From positions 8,552 through 72,551 of the forward strand of contig CADBZO010000009.1 of NCBI GenBank assembly GCA_902799185.1: a DNA stretch of 64,000 bases, given 5' to 3'. The position numbers and the translations under genes are program-made. Below, in pieces: positions 42,771 to 54,068 of this stretch. Below the pieces are notes generated by a model, which ran no database searches, was not told where the DNA came from, and was given only the letters and a program-made list of their open reading frames with translations. The stretch's first letter is position 1. Every line of letters begins with the position of its first letter. The DNA comes from an uncultured Bacteroidales bacterium. GTDB taxonomy: Bacteria; Bacteroidota; Bacteroidia; Bacteroidales; Paludibacteraceae.

Positions 42771-45677
42771 ATGCGGAAATATATCTTTCTATTAATAGCG
42801 GTTATGACCGTTTGTGCCTCCTCCGTGGAGGCGAAGGAATATACGTACCGGACAGTGGAAGGTGACCCTCTTCAGGCGCGTATATACACGTTGGAGAACG
42901 GTCTGACGGTATATATGAGCCGTAGCCAAGCCAAGCCGGAGATCCAGACCCTCATCGCAGTGCGTGCCGGTGCCGCCAACGACCCGCTGGAGTCCACCGG
43001 GCTGGCGCATTACTTGGAGCATATTATGTTCAAAGGCACGCAGCGGTACGGCACGACGGACTACGGGAAAGAGCTGCCGAACCTCCTTGCCATCGACTCG
43101 CTCTACGAACTCTATGGTCACACCACCGACTCCGAACAGCGCAAGGCTATCTACCATCAGATCGACTCGTTCTCTTACGAGGGATCGAAGATTGCTATCG
43201 CCAATGAGTTTGACAAACTGATGTCCGGCATCGGCGCTACGGACGTGAATGCCTATACCTCCACCTCTATGACCTGTTACCACGAGGTAATCCCTTCTAC
43301 GGAGTTAGGGCGGTGGGCTATCATCGAAGCCGACCGGTTCCAGAACCTCGTCATCCGCGGTTTCCATACGGAGCTGGAGGCGGTCTATGAGGAGTTTAAC
43401 ATGAATGCCACCATGGATTTCCGCAAGGTGTGGCTGGCTATCGACCAGACGCTCTTCCCAGCTGTCCCGTACCGCCAACACACGGTTCTCGGCACCCAGG
43501 AACACCTCAAGAACCCGAGTATCAAGAACATACGCGCTTTCTACGAAACGTACTACCGCCCGAACAACGTAGCCCTCTGTCTCGCCGGCGATTTCGAGTA
43601 CGACGAGGCGATAGAAGTCATAGATACGTATTTCGGCACGTGGGAACCGAAAGAGACGCCGGAGCCGGTGCATTACGACCAGCCGTCGCTCAAGACGCAC
43701 AAGGACACCGTCGTCTATGGCAACGAGGCACCGGAGGTGTGGCTGGCATGGAAGATGCCGGCGGTGACGGACGAGGATTATCCGGTCATCGAGGTGCTGG
43801 ACGCGGTGCTCAAGAACGGCAAGTGCGGTCTGTTCGATCTGGATATAGACCAACGCCAGACGCTGCTGGCTTCCGGCGCTTTTGCCTTACCCGAAGGCGA
43901 TTACACCACCTATTTCCTCTACGGCGCGCCCAAACAGAAACAGACCCCGGAGCAGGTGCGTGCTATCCTCTTGGCGGAGATAGAGAAACTCAAGAAAGGC
44001 GATTTCTCCGCCGATCTGCTGGCGGCTATCCTCCGCAACGCCAAGCGCAACGAACTGCTGGCCTTGCAGGACAACAACGCCCGTGTGGAGAAATTCATCT
44101 CCGCCCATGTCTATCAGATACCGTACGAGGAGATCGTGGGTGACATGGAGCGTAAGGAGCAGATTACCAAAGACGATATTGTCCGCGTAGCCAATAAATA
44201 CTTCACCGACAGTTATGCCTGTGTCTTCAAGCAGCACCACGAGGACGCCAACCCGCCTAAGATGGAGAAACCGGCTATCACGCCTATCGAGATGAACCGC
44301 GGGAAGAACTCTTCTTTCTACGAGAGCGTCATGGCTATCGAGACCGAACGTCCCAGACCGCAGTTCCTGGATTTTGAGAAAGACCTGAGCCGGACGGTGC
44401 TCCCGAACGGCGTGGAACTGCTCTATTGCCGGAATACGGAGAACGAACTGACCGACCTGACGTTTGTCGCGCAACAGGGAGCTACGCAGGATCCGAAGCT
44501 GGAGTTCGCCGCAGAGCTTCTGGGCTATCTCGGTACCGCTACGCTCTCCACCGCCGCTTACCAGCAGGCGCTTTATGCCCAGGCGGCGGAGGCAGTGACG
44601 GTAGTGGGACAGAACAACACCTATTTCTACCTGCACGGTCTGAACGAGTCGATGCCCGAGGCGCTGCGGCTCATGGAGGAGCACGTGCTGACGGCTCAAC
44701 CCGACATGGCGGTGCTCCAGGAGATTATCCGGGATGAGAAGCAAGAGCACGCCGATGCCAAGAACGACCAGCAGGAGTGTTTCTCCAAACTCAGTGCCTA
44801 CGGTATCTACGGTGCCGAGGCCGCTCACCGCCGTATCCTGACCCCGAAACAGATGAAGAAGCTGTCGGCACCGGAGTTGCTGACACGCCTCAGAGCCCTG
44901 CTGCCGGCTGTCCAACGGGTGGAGTACTACGGCCCGTTGAGCGAGGAGGAGGTGAAACGGATGCTGGCTTCGTCGCAGATCATGGCGAAAGCCGATGCCT
45001 CGCTTCGCAAGGACTTGCCGCGCGCCCAACGCCTGCCGGTGGACAAAGCCGAGGTGCTTGTAGCGCCGTACAAGGCGAATAACGTCTTCATTGCCGCGTA
45101 CGCCAACTGGGGAGAGCTGTACGACCCGAAGGATTTGGCAGCGGCGTACCTCTTCAACGAGTATTTCGCCGGTTCGATGGGCGGTATCGTGTTCCAAGAG
45201 ATGCGTGAGTCGCGCGCCCTGTGCTACACCGCCTGGGCGAACTACAACACGGCGGACTACCAAGGCGAGGCGAACTATATCTTCAAGGGCGTGCTGACCC
45301 AGAACGACAAACTCAAAGAGTGTATCGAGACTCTGACGGATATATGCGATCATATGCCACAATCGGAAGCGGCGTTTGAGAACGCCAAGGCTTCTGCTAT
45401 CCAGCAGCTCGGACAAACGCGTTATGTCCGCTCGCAGCCCATTGACGCTTATGTGCGATACACCCGTTTGGGATGGAAGAGCGACCTTTACGAGCAGGTC
45501 TATGAACAGGTGCAGCACCTGACGATGGACGATATAGTAGCCTTCCAGAAAGCGCACATGGCCGACAAGACCTACCGTTATATGGTGCTGGGCGACCCGA
45601 AAGAGCTGGATATAGACTATCTCAAGAGCCTGGGTGAGGTCAGAAACCTCAAACTCAAAGATATTTTTGTTTACTAA
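42771..45677 (+). CDS. M16-family zinc metallopeptidase (pitrilysin-like)
   Basis: 968 aa from the ATG at 42771. Signal peptide ending VEAKEY. Two M16 halves: the first has the inverted zinc motif HYLEH (GLAHYLEHIMFKGT) and downstream Glu residues; the second half lacks it, as usual. A periplasmic or outer-membrane peptidase of the type that degrades peptides. 15 bp before a DUF4301 gene, so probably co-transcribed. Confidence 0.92.
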   Translation: MRKYIFLLIAVMTVCASSVEAKEYTYRTVEGDPLQARIYTLENGLTVYMSRSQAKPEIQTLIAVRAGAANDPLESTGLAHYLEHIMFKGTQRYGTTDYGKELPNLLAIDSLYELYGHTTDSEQRKAIYHQIDSFSYEGSKIAIANEFDKLMSGIGATDVNAYTSTSMTCYHEVIPSTELGRWAIIEADRFQNLVIRGFHTELEAVYEEFNMNATMDFRKVWLAIDQTLFPAVPYRQHTVLGTQEHLKNPSIKNIRAFYETYYRPNNVALCLAGDFEYDEAIEVIDTYFGTWEPKETPEPVHYDQPSLKTHKDTVVYGNEAPEVWLAWKMPAVTDEDYPVIEVLDAVLKNGKCGLFDLDIDQRQTLLASGAFALPEGDYTTYFLYGAPKQKQTPEQVRAILLAEIEKLKKGDFSADLLAAILRNAKRNELLALQDNNARVEKFISAHVYQIPYEEIVGDMERKEQITKDDIVRVANKYFTDSYACVFKQHHEDANPPKMEKPAITPIEMNRGKNSSFYESVMAIETERPRPQFLDFEKDLSRTVLPNGVELLYCRNTENELTDLTFVAQQGATQDPKLEFAAELLGYLGTATLSTAAYQQALYAQAAEAVTVVGQNNTYFYLHGLNESMPEALRLMEEHVLTAQPDMAVLQEIIRDEKQEHADAKNDQQECFSKLSAYGIYGAEAAHRRILTPKQMKKLSAPELLTRLRALLPAVQRVEYYGPLSEEEVKRMLASSQIMAKADASLRKDLPRAQRLPVDKAEVLVAPYKANNVFIAAYANWGELYDPKDLAAAYLFNEYFAGSMGGIVFQEMRESRALCYTAWANYNTADYQGEANYIFKGVLTQNDKLKECIETLTDICDHMPQSEAAFENAKASAIQQLGQTRYVRSQPIDAYVRYTRLGWKSDLYEQVYEQVQHLTMDDIVAFQKAHMADKTYRYMVLGDPKELDIDYLKSLGEVRNLKLKDIFVY

Positions 45678-45692
45678 CTGATACTATCAACC

Positions 45693-47054
45693 ATGAATGA
45701 ATTCAATGCACAAGACCTCGAGCAGTTGCAGGCACGGGGTATCTCGGTAGAGAAAGCGGAAGCGCAGTTGGCTTGTTTCCGCAACGGTTTTCCGCAGTTG
45801 GACATCGTAGCTCCGGCTTCGACCAAGAAAGGCATCCTCGCTCCCAAACGCGCGGAGCAGGAGGAGTATATCGCTGCCTGGCAGCAGTACCTCAGAGAGG
45901 GGCACAAGATCCTCAAATTCGTGCCGGCTTCGGGAGCAGCCAGCCGTATGTTCAAGAACCTCTTCCAGTATCTGGAGGACGGCATCGAGACGCCGTTTAT
46001 CCAGGATTTCCTGGCGCACAAGGACTGCTTCGCTTTCGGTCCGCAACTGGCCGGTAAGGAAGGACAGGAGGCTGTCCGTTACCTGCTGGAAGACATGCAC
46101 TACGGCGAACTGCCGAAAGGTCTGCTCCTCTTCCATAAATACCGCGACGGCGCACGTACGCCCGCGCTGGAGCACCTGGTAGAAGGTGCCCTCTATTGCG
46201 CAGAGCCTGCCGAGGACGGTAAGAAACCGGTTGTCTATCTGCATTTTACGGTAAGCCATGACCACCTGCCGCTTTTCCGCCAGCACATAGCCGACAACCT
46301 CAAGAAATTCGAAGACAAATACGGCGTGAAATACGATGTCACCTTCTCCGAGCAGTTGCCGAGTACCGACACGCTGGCGGCTAATCCGGACGGCACGCCG
46401 TTCCGTACCAAGGAAGGCAGACTGCTCTTCCGTCCGGGCGGACACGGTGCCCTTATCGAGAACCTCAACCAACAGGACGCCGATATCGTCTTTATCAAGA
46501 ATATTGATAATGTGGTGCCCGACCGGCTCAAGAAAGACACCGTCCGTTACAAACAGATCCTCGCGGGTGTGCTTGTCACGGAGCAGAAACGTGTCTTCGA
46601 GGCGCTGCAGAATCCGGACCTGAGCGACGAGGAGCGCGCCCGGCTCAACCGGCCTATCCGTGTATGCGGCGTAGTGAAGAACACCGGCGAACCCGGCGGC
46701 GGTCCGTTCCTGGTACGCGAGGCGGACGGCTCAATCAGCTGCCAGATACTGGAGTCCACCCAGATAAGCGACCCCGAACTGATGGCTAAATCGACCCACT
46801 TCAATCCGGTGGATCTCGTATGCGCTATCCAGGATTACGAAGGCAAACCGTTCAACCTGCCCGACTACGTAGATCCGCAGACAGGCTTCATCTCCAATAA
46901 GAGCAAGGACGGCAAGGAACTGTTGGCGTTGGAGCTGCCGGGGCTCTGGAACGGCGCCATGAGTCGCTGGAATACCATCTTCGTCGAAGTGCCCGTGAGC
47001 ACCTTCAACCCCGTGAAGACGGTTAACGACTTGCTCCGCGAGCAGCACCAATAA
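45693..47054 (+). CDS. DUF4301 family protein
   Basis: 453 aa soluble protein with no signal peptide. The N-terminal part (LKFVPASGAASRMFKNLF) and RPGGHGALIENLN...NIDNVVPD resemble nucleotidyltransferase-like sugar-nucleotide folds, and I recognise the DUF4301 family of Bacteroidota. Function not known. Its stop is next to a 7-bp array. Confidence 0.8.
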   Translation: MNEFNAQDLEQLQARGISVEKAEAQLACFRNGFPQLDIVAPASTKKGILAPKRAEQEEYIAAWQQYLREGHKILKFVPASGAASRMFKNLFQYLEDGIETPFIQDFLAHKDCFAFGPQLAGKEGQEAVRYLLEDMHYGELPKGLLLFHKYRDGARTPALEHLVEGALYCAEPAEDGKKPVVYLHFTVSHDHLPLFRQHIADNLKKFEDKYGVKYDVTFSEQLPSTDTLAANPDGTPFRTKEGRLLFRPGGHGALIENLNQQDADIVFIKNIDNVVPDRLKKDTVRYKQILAGVLVTEQKRVFEALQNPDLSDEERARLNRPIRVCGVVKNTGEPGGGPFLVREADGSISCQILESTQISDPELMAKSTHFNPVDLVCAIQDYEGKPFNLPDYVDPQTGFISNKSKDGKELLALELPGLWNGAMSRWNTIFVEVPVSTFNPVKTVNDLLREQHQ

Positions 47055-47056
47055 AT

Positions 47057-47085
47057 GTACAAAGGGACGATGTACAAAGTACAAA
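47057..47085. repeat. 7-bp array after the DUF4301 gene
   Basis: gtacaaa, gggacga, (t), gtacaaa, gtacaaa; lies between convergent genes. Confidence 0.82.
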
Positions 47086-47099
47086 GGAGAGGATGAATC

Positions 47100-48299
47100 T
47101 TATTGGATAATCTGACCCAAGACGTTGTAAATCTTTCCGTCACGGACAATCACCACCTGTCCGTGGCGGACTGTTTTATAGGAAGGACTCGCTGCCGGAA
47201 CGCTGTTCAGCCCTTGCGGCTCTTCCCACGGCGAGGTGATAGATACTTTCCCGGAGACATTGGAAATCGTGAGTCGGCCGCTCTCTTTGTCATATGAGTA
47301 CGAAGCCCCCGTGACGGTCACTTCCTCCGGCCGGCTGTCTCTTGTACCTAAATAGGCAATGAAACCGCTCTTCGTCGTCAGCCGGTAAGCCGGCCAGAGC
47401 GGTGCGCCTGCGGCGGTGACGGAATAAGTGGTGAGGTTCGAAGCGTTCCGGAGTATCTCGATAGCGAACTCCGGATAGTCGATGAACGGATTGCGGTTAC
47501 CCTGATACGCCTCGGCTCCGTCGTTACGCACCATCTCCGTAAGCGACACCGGGTCGTTCATATGCCATTTGAGCAGGACAGGGATGGACTCGAAGACACC
47601 TTTCTTGCCTAATTTGGACAGCAGCTGCGCCTCGCCGTTGTAGAGGGAGTTCTTATGTCCTCCCGCTTCGCCATAGACCACGTAGTCGTACAGGATCACG
47701 CGTGCCGCATCGCCGCGGTACGAACCTAAGTTGGCGGGGTTGTAATAGGTGTTTTCGATAGCTATCTCGTCGGGGTCGTAGTAACCGCTGCTCTCGCCGT
47801 AGGCGGTATTGCCGCGGTCGCTGTTCTGCTCAACCCGGGCGGGACGGACGGATTGCATGTCATAACCCATCGGGGTGGAGCTGTCCGCCCCTTTGGACTG
47901 CGGCCATGTATGCTCACGGTTCCATGTTTTGCCACTGTCCCAAGTGGAGGAAAAAGACGCTCCGTCGTAATAACCGATGATATTGCCGTTTCTCTTGTTC
48001 AGGTCGGTATCTACGCTGCCGTAGTTGTAGCGCAACTTGTCGTAGCTGAACCTCCTGCTATCCAGGATATTACTGGTGTTTCCCATGAGTCTGTTCAACG
48101 CGCCGAAGAGCTCGTTGCCGCTCTTCATCCGCAGGCTGTCATAACAGTACGCACCGGTGTAATACTCCGCCTGTTTGAACGTGTAGAGGATGTATGTGTC
48201 CTGTGCTTCCGTCGTGCCCAAGTGTGCCTGCATGTCCACTTTGGCGCTAACCGTCAGCACCGCTGCAAGCATCGTACCCAAGAGAAAAATCTTCTTCAT
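47100..48299 (-). CDS. Secreted endonuclease I-family nuclease
   Basis: 399 aa. Signal peptide (cut near VSA-K), then the endonuclease I domain with the catalytic NREHTWPQS motif (His) and NDRGNTAYGE...ENTYYNP. It digests DNA or RNA outside the cell. The C-terminal 25 residues (KTVRHGQVVIVRDGKIYNVLGQ) match the end of the CotH-like protein in this window and look like a shortened T9SS-type sorting tail. Promoter at 48338-48368. Confidence 0.85.
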   Translation of the reverse strand: MKKIFLLGTMLAAVLTVSAKVDMQAHLGTTEAQDTYILYTFKQAEYYTGAYCYDSLRMKSGNELFGALNRLMGNTSNILDSRRFSYDKLRYNYGSVDTDLNKRNGNIIGYYDGASFSSTWDSGKTWNREHTWPQSKGADSSTPMGYDMQSVRPARVEQNSDRGNTAYGESSGYYDPDEIAIENTYYNPANLGSYRGDAARVILYDYVVYGEAGGHKNSLYNGEAQLLSKLGKKGVFESIPVLLKWHMNDPVSLTEMVRNDGAEAYQGNRNPFIDYPEFAIEILRNASNLTTYSVTAAGAPLWPAYRLTTKSGFIAYLGTRDSRPEEVTVTGASYSYDKESGRLTISNVSGKVSITSPWEEPQGLNSVPAASPSYKTVRHGQVVIVRDGKIYNVLGQIIQ

Positions 48300-48337
48300 G
48301 ATAAGTCTTTTTTATAGGTTATAACTGAAATTTCCGG

Positions 48338-48368
48338 CAAAGGTACAATAAAATTTGCATATATCAAA
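48338..48368 (-). promoter_or_regulatory. Promoter of the endonuclease gene
   Basis: TTTG (48365-48368), 19 bp, TAccTTTG (48338-48345) on the minus strand. Confidence 0.82.
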
Positions 48369-48385
48369 ATTTTTTAGTAATTTTG
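48354..48385 (+). promoter_or_regulatory. Promoter of thrS
   Basis: TTTG (48354-48357), 20 bp, TAatTTTG (48378-48385). Together with the divergent promoter the -33 boxes form TTTGcatatatCAAA (48354-48368). Confidence 0.85.
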
Positions 48386-48424
48386 TAGCCGTTTTGAAAA
48401 GAATATCACAACATATACTATATT

Positions 48425-50368
<1,944 letters not shown>

Positions 50369-50400
50369 ATTAAAAATTAAAAATTAAAAATTCAAAATTG
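50369..50400. repeat. 7-bp array between thrS and the methyltransferase gene
   Basis: attaaaa three times, attcaaa, then attg; begins one base after the thrS stop and its last unit contains the TTG start codon (50398-50400). Confidence 0.92.
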
Positions 50401-51213
50401 AGCGTCAGTAAAGCGCAAATAAAACAGGTGCGCTCTCTGCAACAGAAGAAATTCCGCGACGAGCTCGGGCTTTTTGTAGCCGAAGGCGATAAATGCGTGG
50501 AAGAGTTGCAGAAAGGCTTTGAACTGCTCTATCTCTACCGCGAGGGCGAGAATGCTACGCGGGCGGAGATAGAGCAGATGAGCGGCCTCCAAACGCCACA
50601 AGGCACTATTGCCGTCTTCCGCAAACCCGTCCTTCCTTCAGTTCCCTCTCTTGGAGAGAGGGCGGGAGGAGAGGTTTTGCTGGTGCTCGACGGCGTACAG
50701 AACCCCGGTAACTTAGGTACGATCATCCGTACCTGCGACTGGTTCGGCGTGCATGATATAGTCTGCTCCCGTGACACCGCCGATTGCTATAACCCCAAGG
50801 TCGTCCAGGCTACTATGGGAGCGCTTGTACGCGTGCGCGTACACTATACGGAGCTGCCGGAGTGGTTGGAAGAAAAGTCGAAAGTCGAAAGTCGAAAGAC
50901 CGCTCCGCTCAAAGACGGATTGCGGATTTACGGCACGCTGCTGGAGGGGAAAGACATGTATGAAGTCCTGCAGTCCGAAGGGCGGTCTTACGGCAGAGAG
51001 GTCTTACAGCAGAGCGGTCATACAGCAGGTCAACCCGGAGCTGTGATTATCATGGGCAATGAAGGAAACGGTATTTCCAGCGAGGTGCGGAGGTATATCA
51101 CGCATCCCATCCGTATTCCGTCTTATCCCAGGAACGTGGAGACATCCGAGAGTCTCAATGTCTCCATCGCCACCGCCATCGTCCTGGCGGAATTCAGAAG
51201 AATTGAAAGGTGA
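50398..51213 (+). CDS. TrmH/SpoU-family RNA 2'-O-methyltransferase
   Basis: 271 aa from a TTG start at 50398; no ATG or GTG fits. The SPOUT fold has LDGVQNPGNLGTIIR, the NEGNGIS loop and SESLNVSIATAI (knot region). It methylates ribose in rRNA or tRNA; target not decided. Three in-frame insertions are visible: residues 77-92 from a GC-rich palindrome, about 160-167 (SKVESRK) from three gtcgaaa units, and residues 196-211 from a 16-bp repeat. Each sits between conserved blocks, so the fold may tolerate them. The TGA is part of the next array. Confidence 0.88.
   Translation: MSVSKAQIKQVRSLQQKKFRDELGLFVAEGDKCVEELQKGFELLYLYREGENATRAEIEQMSGLQTPQGTIAVFRKPVLPSVPSLGERAGGEVLLVLDGVQNPGNLGTIIRTCDWFGVHDIVCSRDTADCYNPKVVQATMGALVRVRVHYTELPEWLEEKSKVESRKTAPLKDGLRIYGTLLEGKDMYEVLQSEGRSYGREVLQQSGHTAGQPGAVIIMGNEGNGISSEVRRYITHPIRIPSYPRNVETSESLNVSIATAIVLAEFRRIER
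50640..50674. repeat. GC-rich palindromic insert in the methyltransferase gene
   Basis: CCCTCTC-ttgga-GAGAGGG (50644-50662) followed by a G-rich tail, in frame, encoding PSLGERAGG. Confidence 0.75.
50877..50897. repeat. 7-bp array inside the methyltransferase gene
   Basis: Three perfect gtcgaaa units (21 bp = 7 codons), translated in frame. Confidence 0.92.
50984..51029. repeat. 16-bp tandem repeat inside the methyltransferase gene
   Basis: ggtcttacggcagaga, ggtcttacagcagagc, ggtcatacagcagg; translated in frame before the conserved NEGNGIS block. Confidence 0.85.
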
Positions 51214-51237
51214 AAAGTGAAAAGTGAAAAGTGAAAG
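51210..51237. repeat. 7-bp array that holds both a stop and a start codon
   Basis: gtgaaaa three times then gtgaaag. The first unit supplies the TGA of the methyltransferase gene and the fourth supplies the GTG start of the next gene. Confidence 0.95.
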
Positions 51238-53399
51238 GCCGTAGCATCTACATATTACTGGCGCTGGTCATCGTACTGGCTTCCTGCAGCACAACGAAAT
51301 TTGTGCCGCAAGGGGAGTACCTGCTGGATAAGGCCACGGTCAAATGTACGGACGACAAGAGCGTCTCCACTTCTTCGCTCCGCAACTACCTGCGTCAGAA
51401 GCAGAACACCGAGATCCTCGGTTTCTGGAAACTGCAACTGCAGGTCTATAACACCGCTCCGAGGGACACTACTACGAAGAGCAACAAACGACTGGCGCGC
51501 AATGCGCATAAGATGGGTGAGGCCCCCGTCATTTACGATGAGGAACTGACCCGCGTGAGCATGCAGCAATTACGCCAGCAGATGAATAACATGGGCTATT
51601 TCCAGGCCCGTGTGGATACCCAGAAAGTATATAAAAAACGCAAAGTCCGGTTGACGTATCTCGTGACCGCAAGCCAACCCTACAAGGTACGCCGCTACGA
51701 GGTGGATATCCCGATGGCGGATGTGCGGGAGATAGCGGAAAACAAACAGCGGTGCCTGATACACGAGGGCGAGCAGTTCTCCACCTCGGTGCTGGATGAC
51801 GAGCGGGCGCGTATCACCACCGCCATCCGGAACAGAGGCTATTTCTATTTCGAGAAATCGATGCTGGAGTTTACTGCCGACAGTTCGTTGAATACCAACG
51901 AGGTGGATATCCGTATCCACATGGCGCCGTACGTGGAGGAACTCGACTCCGTTTCCCTCAAGCGGCTCCATACCCGTTATTATATCCGCGACGTGCACTA
52001 CAGTCAGGACCATCCGTTCTTGCGCAATAACGCGCTGCGTCGTGCCAGTCGTCTGAAAGCCGGAGACCGTTATGCCGAGTGGCGCGTGGAGCGGACTTAT
52101 GCCCGGATGAACGCTCTGCCGCCGGTGAAGTATGTCGATATAGCGTTCACGCCGGTGGAGGACTCCCTGCTGGATTGTCATATTACCGTCTCGCGCGGAA
52201 AGCTCAACTCCATCTCTGCGGAGGTGGAGGGCACCTACAGCGCCGGCGACTGGGGTATAGCTGCCGGGCTGAACTACAGCAACAAGAATATCTTCCACGG
52301 TGCAGAGGTGCTGACGCTTGGCGGCCGTGCGTCGTATGAATGGCGCGCTAACGGCGGACGGGCTATAGAGGCCAAGGCGGAAGCAGGATTGCTCTTCCCG
52401 TCCAACGTGAAGGTGAATATCGCCTATAACTACCAGCAACGGCCGGATGAATACACCCGTACGATTGCCAATGCCGGACTGAGTTATATCATCCCCCGGA
52501 AAGCCGGCAGCGGGTGGACCCACCAGTTCAACCTTGTTGATATCAACTATATCTACCTGCCATGGGTGTCGGACCGGTTCCGGGAAGATTTCATGAACAA
52601 GTCTTCGGTCTTCAAAGCCAGTTACGAAGACCATTTCATTTTGGACTGGAGCTACACCTGCTCTTATTCCAACTATAACGCCCGTCATCCCGAGCGCTCG
52701 TATGTACAACTGGCTTTGCAGGTAGAGACGGCGGGTAACGCCCTCTACGGATTGAGCAAGGCTTGCGGCTTCTCGCGGAACGATAATGGGGCTTACGTCC
52801 TCTGGAGGATACCTTTTGCGCAGTACGCCAAAGGAGATTTTAACTTCACCTACCACGGTGTGATCAACCCCAAGCACCAGTTGGTGACCCATCTGGGGTT
52901 GGGTGTCGTAGTACCGTACCTGAATGCCGGTGCCGTGCCGTTCCAGAAACGCTATTTCGGCGGCGGCGCGAACGGTAACCGCGGATGGCAGGCGCGTACA
53001 CTGGGCCCCGGTACGTTCCGCGGTACGGGTTCGGCGCTGGTATATGACCTGCAGGCGGGAGACATCCATCTGGATGCCAGTCTGGAGTACCGCTTCAAGG
53101 TGCTGCGGTATATGGAGCTGGCGGCGTTTACCGATGCCGGCAATATCTGGACCATCGACAGTTATCAGACCCAACCGGGCGGGGTGTTCCTCTTTGACGA
53201 GTTTTACAAGCAGATAGCGTGGAGTTACGGAGTGGGAGTGCGTTTCGACCTCTCAATCCTGATTTTCCGTGTCGATTTCGGCGTGAAACTGTATGACCCG
53301 AGCCGTATCTCCGCCGGCAAGCAGTGGCGCACGGCGAATAACGGGCTGGGGTGGAAAGATGACATGACGTTCCATTTCGCGATAGGATACCCGTTTTAG
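51231..53399 (+). CDS. BamA/TamA-like outer-membrane lipoprotein
   Basis: 722 aa from the GTG at 51231, which lies in the repeat array (GTG AAA GGC CGT); without it there is no start before the signal. Lipoprotein signal VIVLASCSTTK (Cys about residue 18), POTRA-like repeats to about 330, and a C-terminal 16-strand-type barrel with RYFGGGANGNRGW and a terminal aromatic strand (FAIGYPF). It would help insert or export outer-membrane proteins. The synteny SpoU MTase - this - rnhB - sppA - lpxK is what I expect in Bacteroidales. Confidence 0.87.
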   Translation: MKGRSIYILLALVIVLASCSTTKFVPQGEYLLDKATVKCTDDKSVSTSSLRNYLRQKQNTEILGFWKLQLQVYNTAPRDTTTKSNKRLARNAHKMGEAPVIYDEELTRVSMQQLRQQMNNMGYFQARVDTQKVYKKRKVRLTYLVTASQPYKVRRYEVDIPMADVREIAENKQRCLIHEGEQFSTSVLDDERARITTAIRNRGYFYFEKSMLEFTADSSLNTNEVDIRIHMAPYVEELDSVSLKRLHTRYYIRDVHYSQDHPFLRNNALRRASRLKAGDRYAEWRVERTYARMNALPPVKYVDIAFTPVEDSLLDCHITVSRGKLNSISAEVEGTYSAGDWGIAAGLNYSNKNIFHGAEVLTLGGRASYEWRANGGRAIEAKAEAGLLFPSNVKVNIAYNYQQRPDEYTRTIANAGLSYIIPRKAGSGWTHQFNLVDINYIYLPWVSDRFREDFMNKSSVFKASYEDHFILDWSYTCSYSNYNARHPERSYVQLALQVETAGNALYGLSKACGFSRNDNGAYVLWRIPFAQYAKGDFNFTYHGVINPKHQLVTHLGLGVVVPYLNAGAVPFQKRYFGGGANGNRGWQARTLGPGTFRGTGSALVYDLQAGDIHLDASLEYRFKVLRYMELAAFTDAGNIWTIDSYQTQPGGVFLFDEFYKQIAWSYGVGVRFDLSILIFRVDFGVKLYDPSRISAGKQWRTANNGLGWKDDMTFHFAIGYPF

Positions 53400-53400
53400 G

Positions 53401-53435
53401 GTGAAAGGTGAAAGGTGAAAGGTGGAAGGTGGAAT
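53401..53435. repeat. 7-bp array before rnhB (5 units)
   Basis: gtgaaag three times, gtggaag, gtggaat; the last unit runs into the rnhB ATG (53434) and provides a purine-rich leader. Confidence 0.92.
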
Positions 53436-54051
53436 GTTAAAGCCGTATATGATTCATAATGTGGTGGAAGCCGGATGCGACGAGGCGGGGAGAGGTCCGC
53501 TGGCGGGCAGCGTGTTCTGTGCCGCAGTGATCTTGGACCCCCAGAGGGTTGCGGAGGTGCCGGAGTTCCGGTGGCTCAACGACTCCAAGCAGCTGACGGA
53601 CAAACAGCGGTACGCCCTGCGGCCGGTGATAGAACGCGAGGCGGTGAGTTGGGCGGTAGTGGAAGTGAGTGCGCAGGAGATAGACGAACGGAATATACTG
53701 CAATGCTCCATCTTGGGCATGCAGCGGGCGTTGGACAGACTCGCCGTACGGCCGCAACATATTCTCGTCGATGGCAACAAATGGAAGCCGTACGTGCCGG
53801 AAGGGGAGTTGTTGGAGATACCGGCGGATACGGTGGTACACGGCGACGCGACATATATGTCCATTGCTGCGGCAAGCGTGCTGGCGAAGACCTACCGGGA
53901 CGATTATATGGTCCGTCTGCACGAAGAATACCCGCAGTACGGCTGGGCGGAGAACAAGGGCTATCCTACTGCCGCGCATTATGCGGCACTTCGGAAATAC
54001 GGTCCAACGCCGTATCATCGCATGACATTTAACTTGAAGATAAATAACTGA
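53434..54051 (+). CDS. rnhB: Ribonuclease HII
   Basis: 205 aa from the ATG at 53434; an in-frame GTG at 53422 in the repeat array would add four residues. EAGCDEAGRGPLAGSV carries the first catalytic acids; VDGNKWKP and ASVLAKTYRD complete the site. It removes RNA from RNA-DNA hybrids and misincorporated ribonucleotides. Confidence 0.95.
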   Translation: MLKPYMIHNVVEAGCDEAGRGPLAGSVFCAAVILDPQRVAEVPEFRWLNDSKQLTDKQRYALRPVIEREAVSWAVVEVSAQEIDERNILQCSILGMQRALDRLAVRPQHILVDGNKWKPYVPEGELLEIPADTVVHGDATYMSIAAASVLAKTYRDDYMVRLHEEYPQYGWAENKGYPTAAHYAALRKYGPTPYHRMTFNLKINN

Positions 54052-54068
54052 TAAAAATTGATAGCTTT

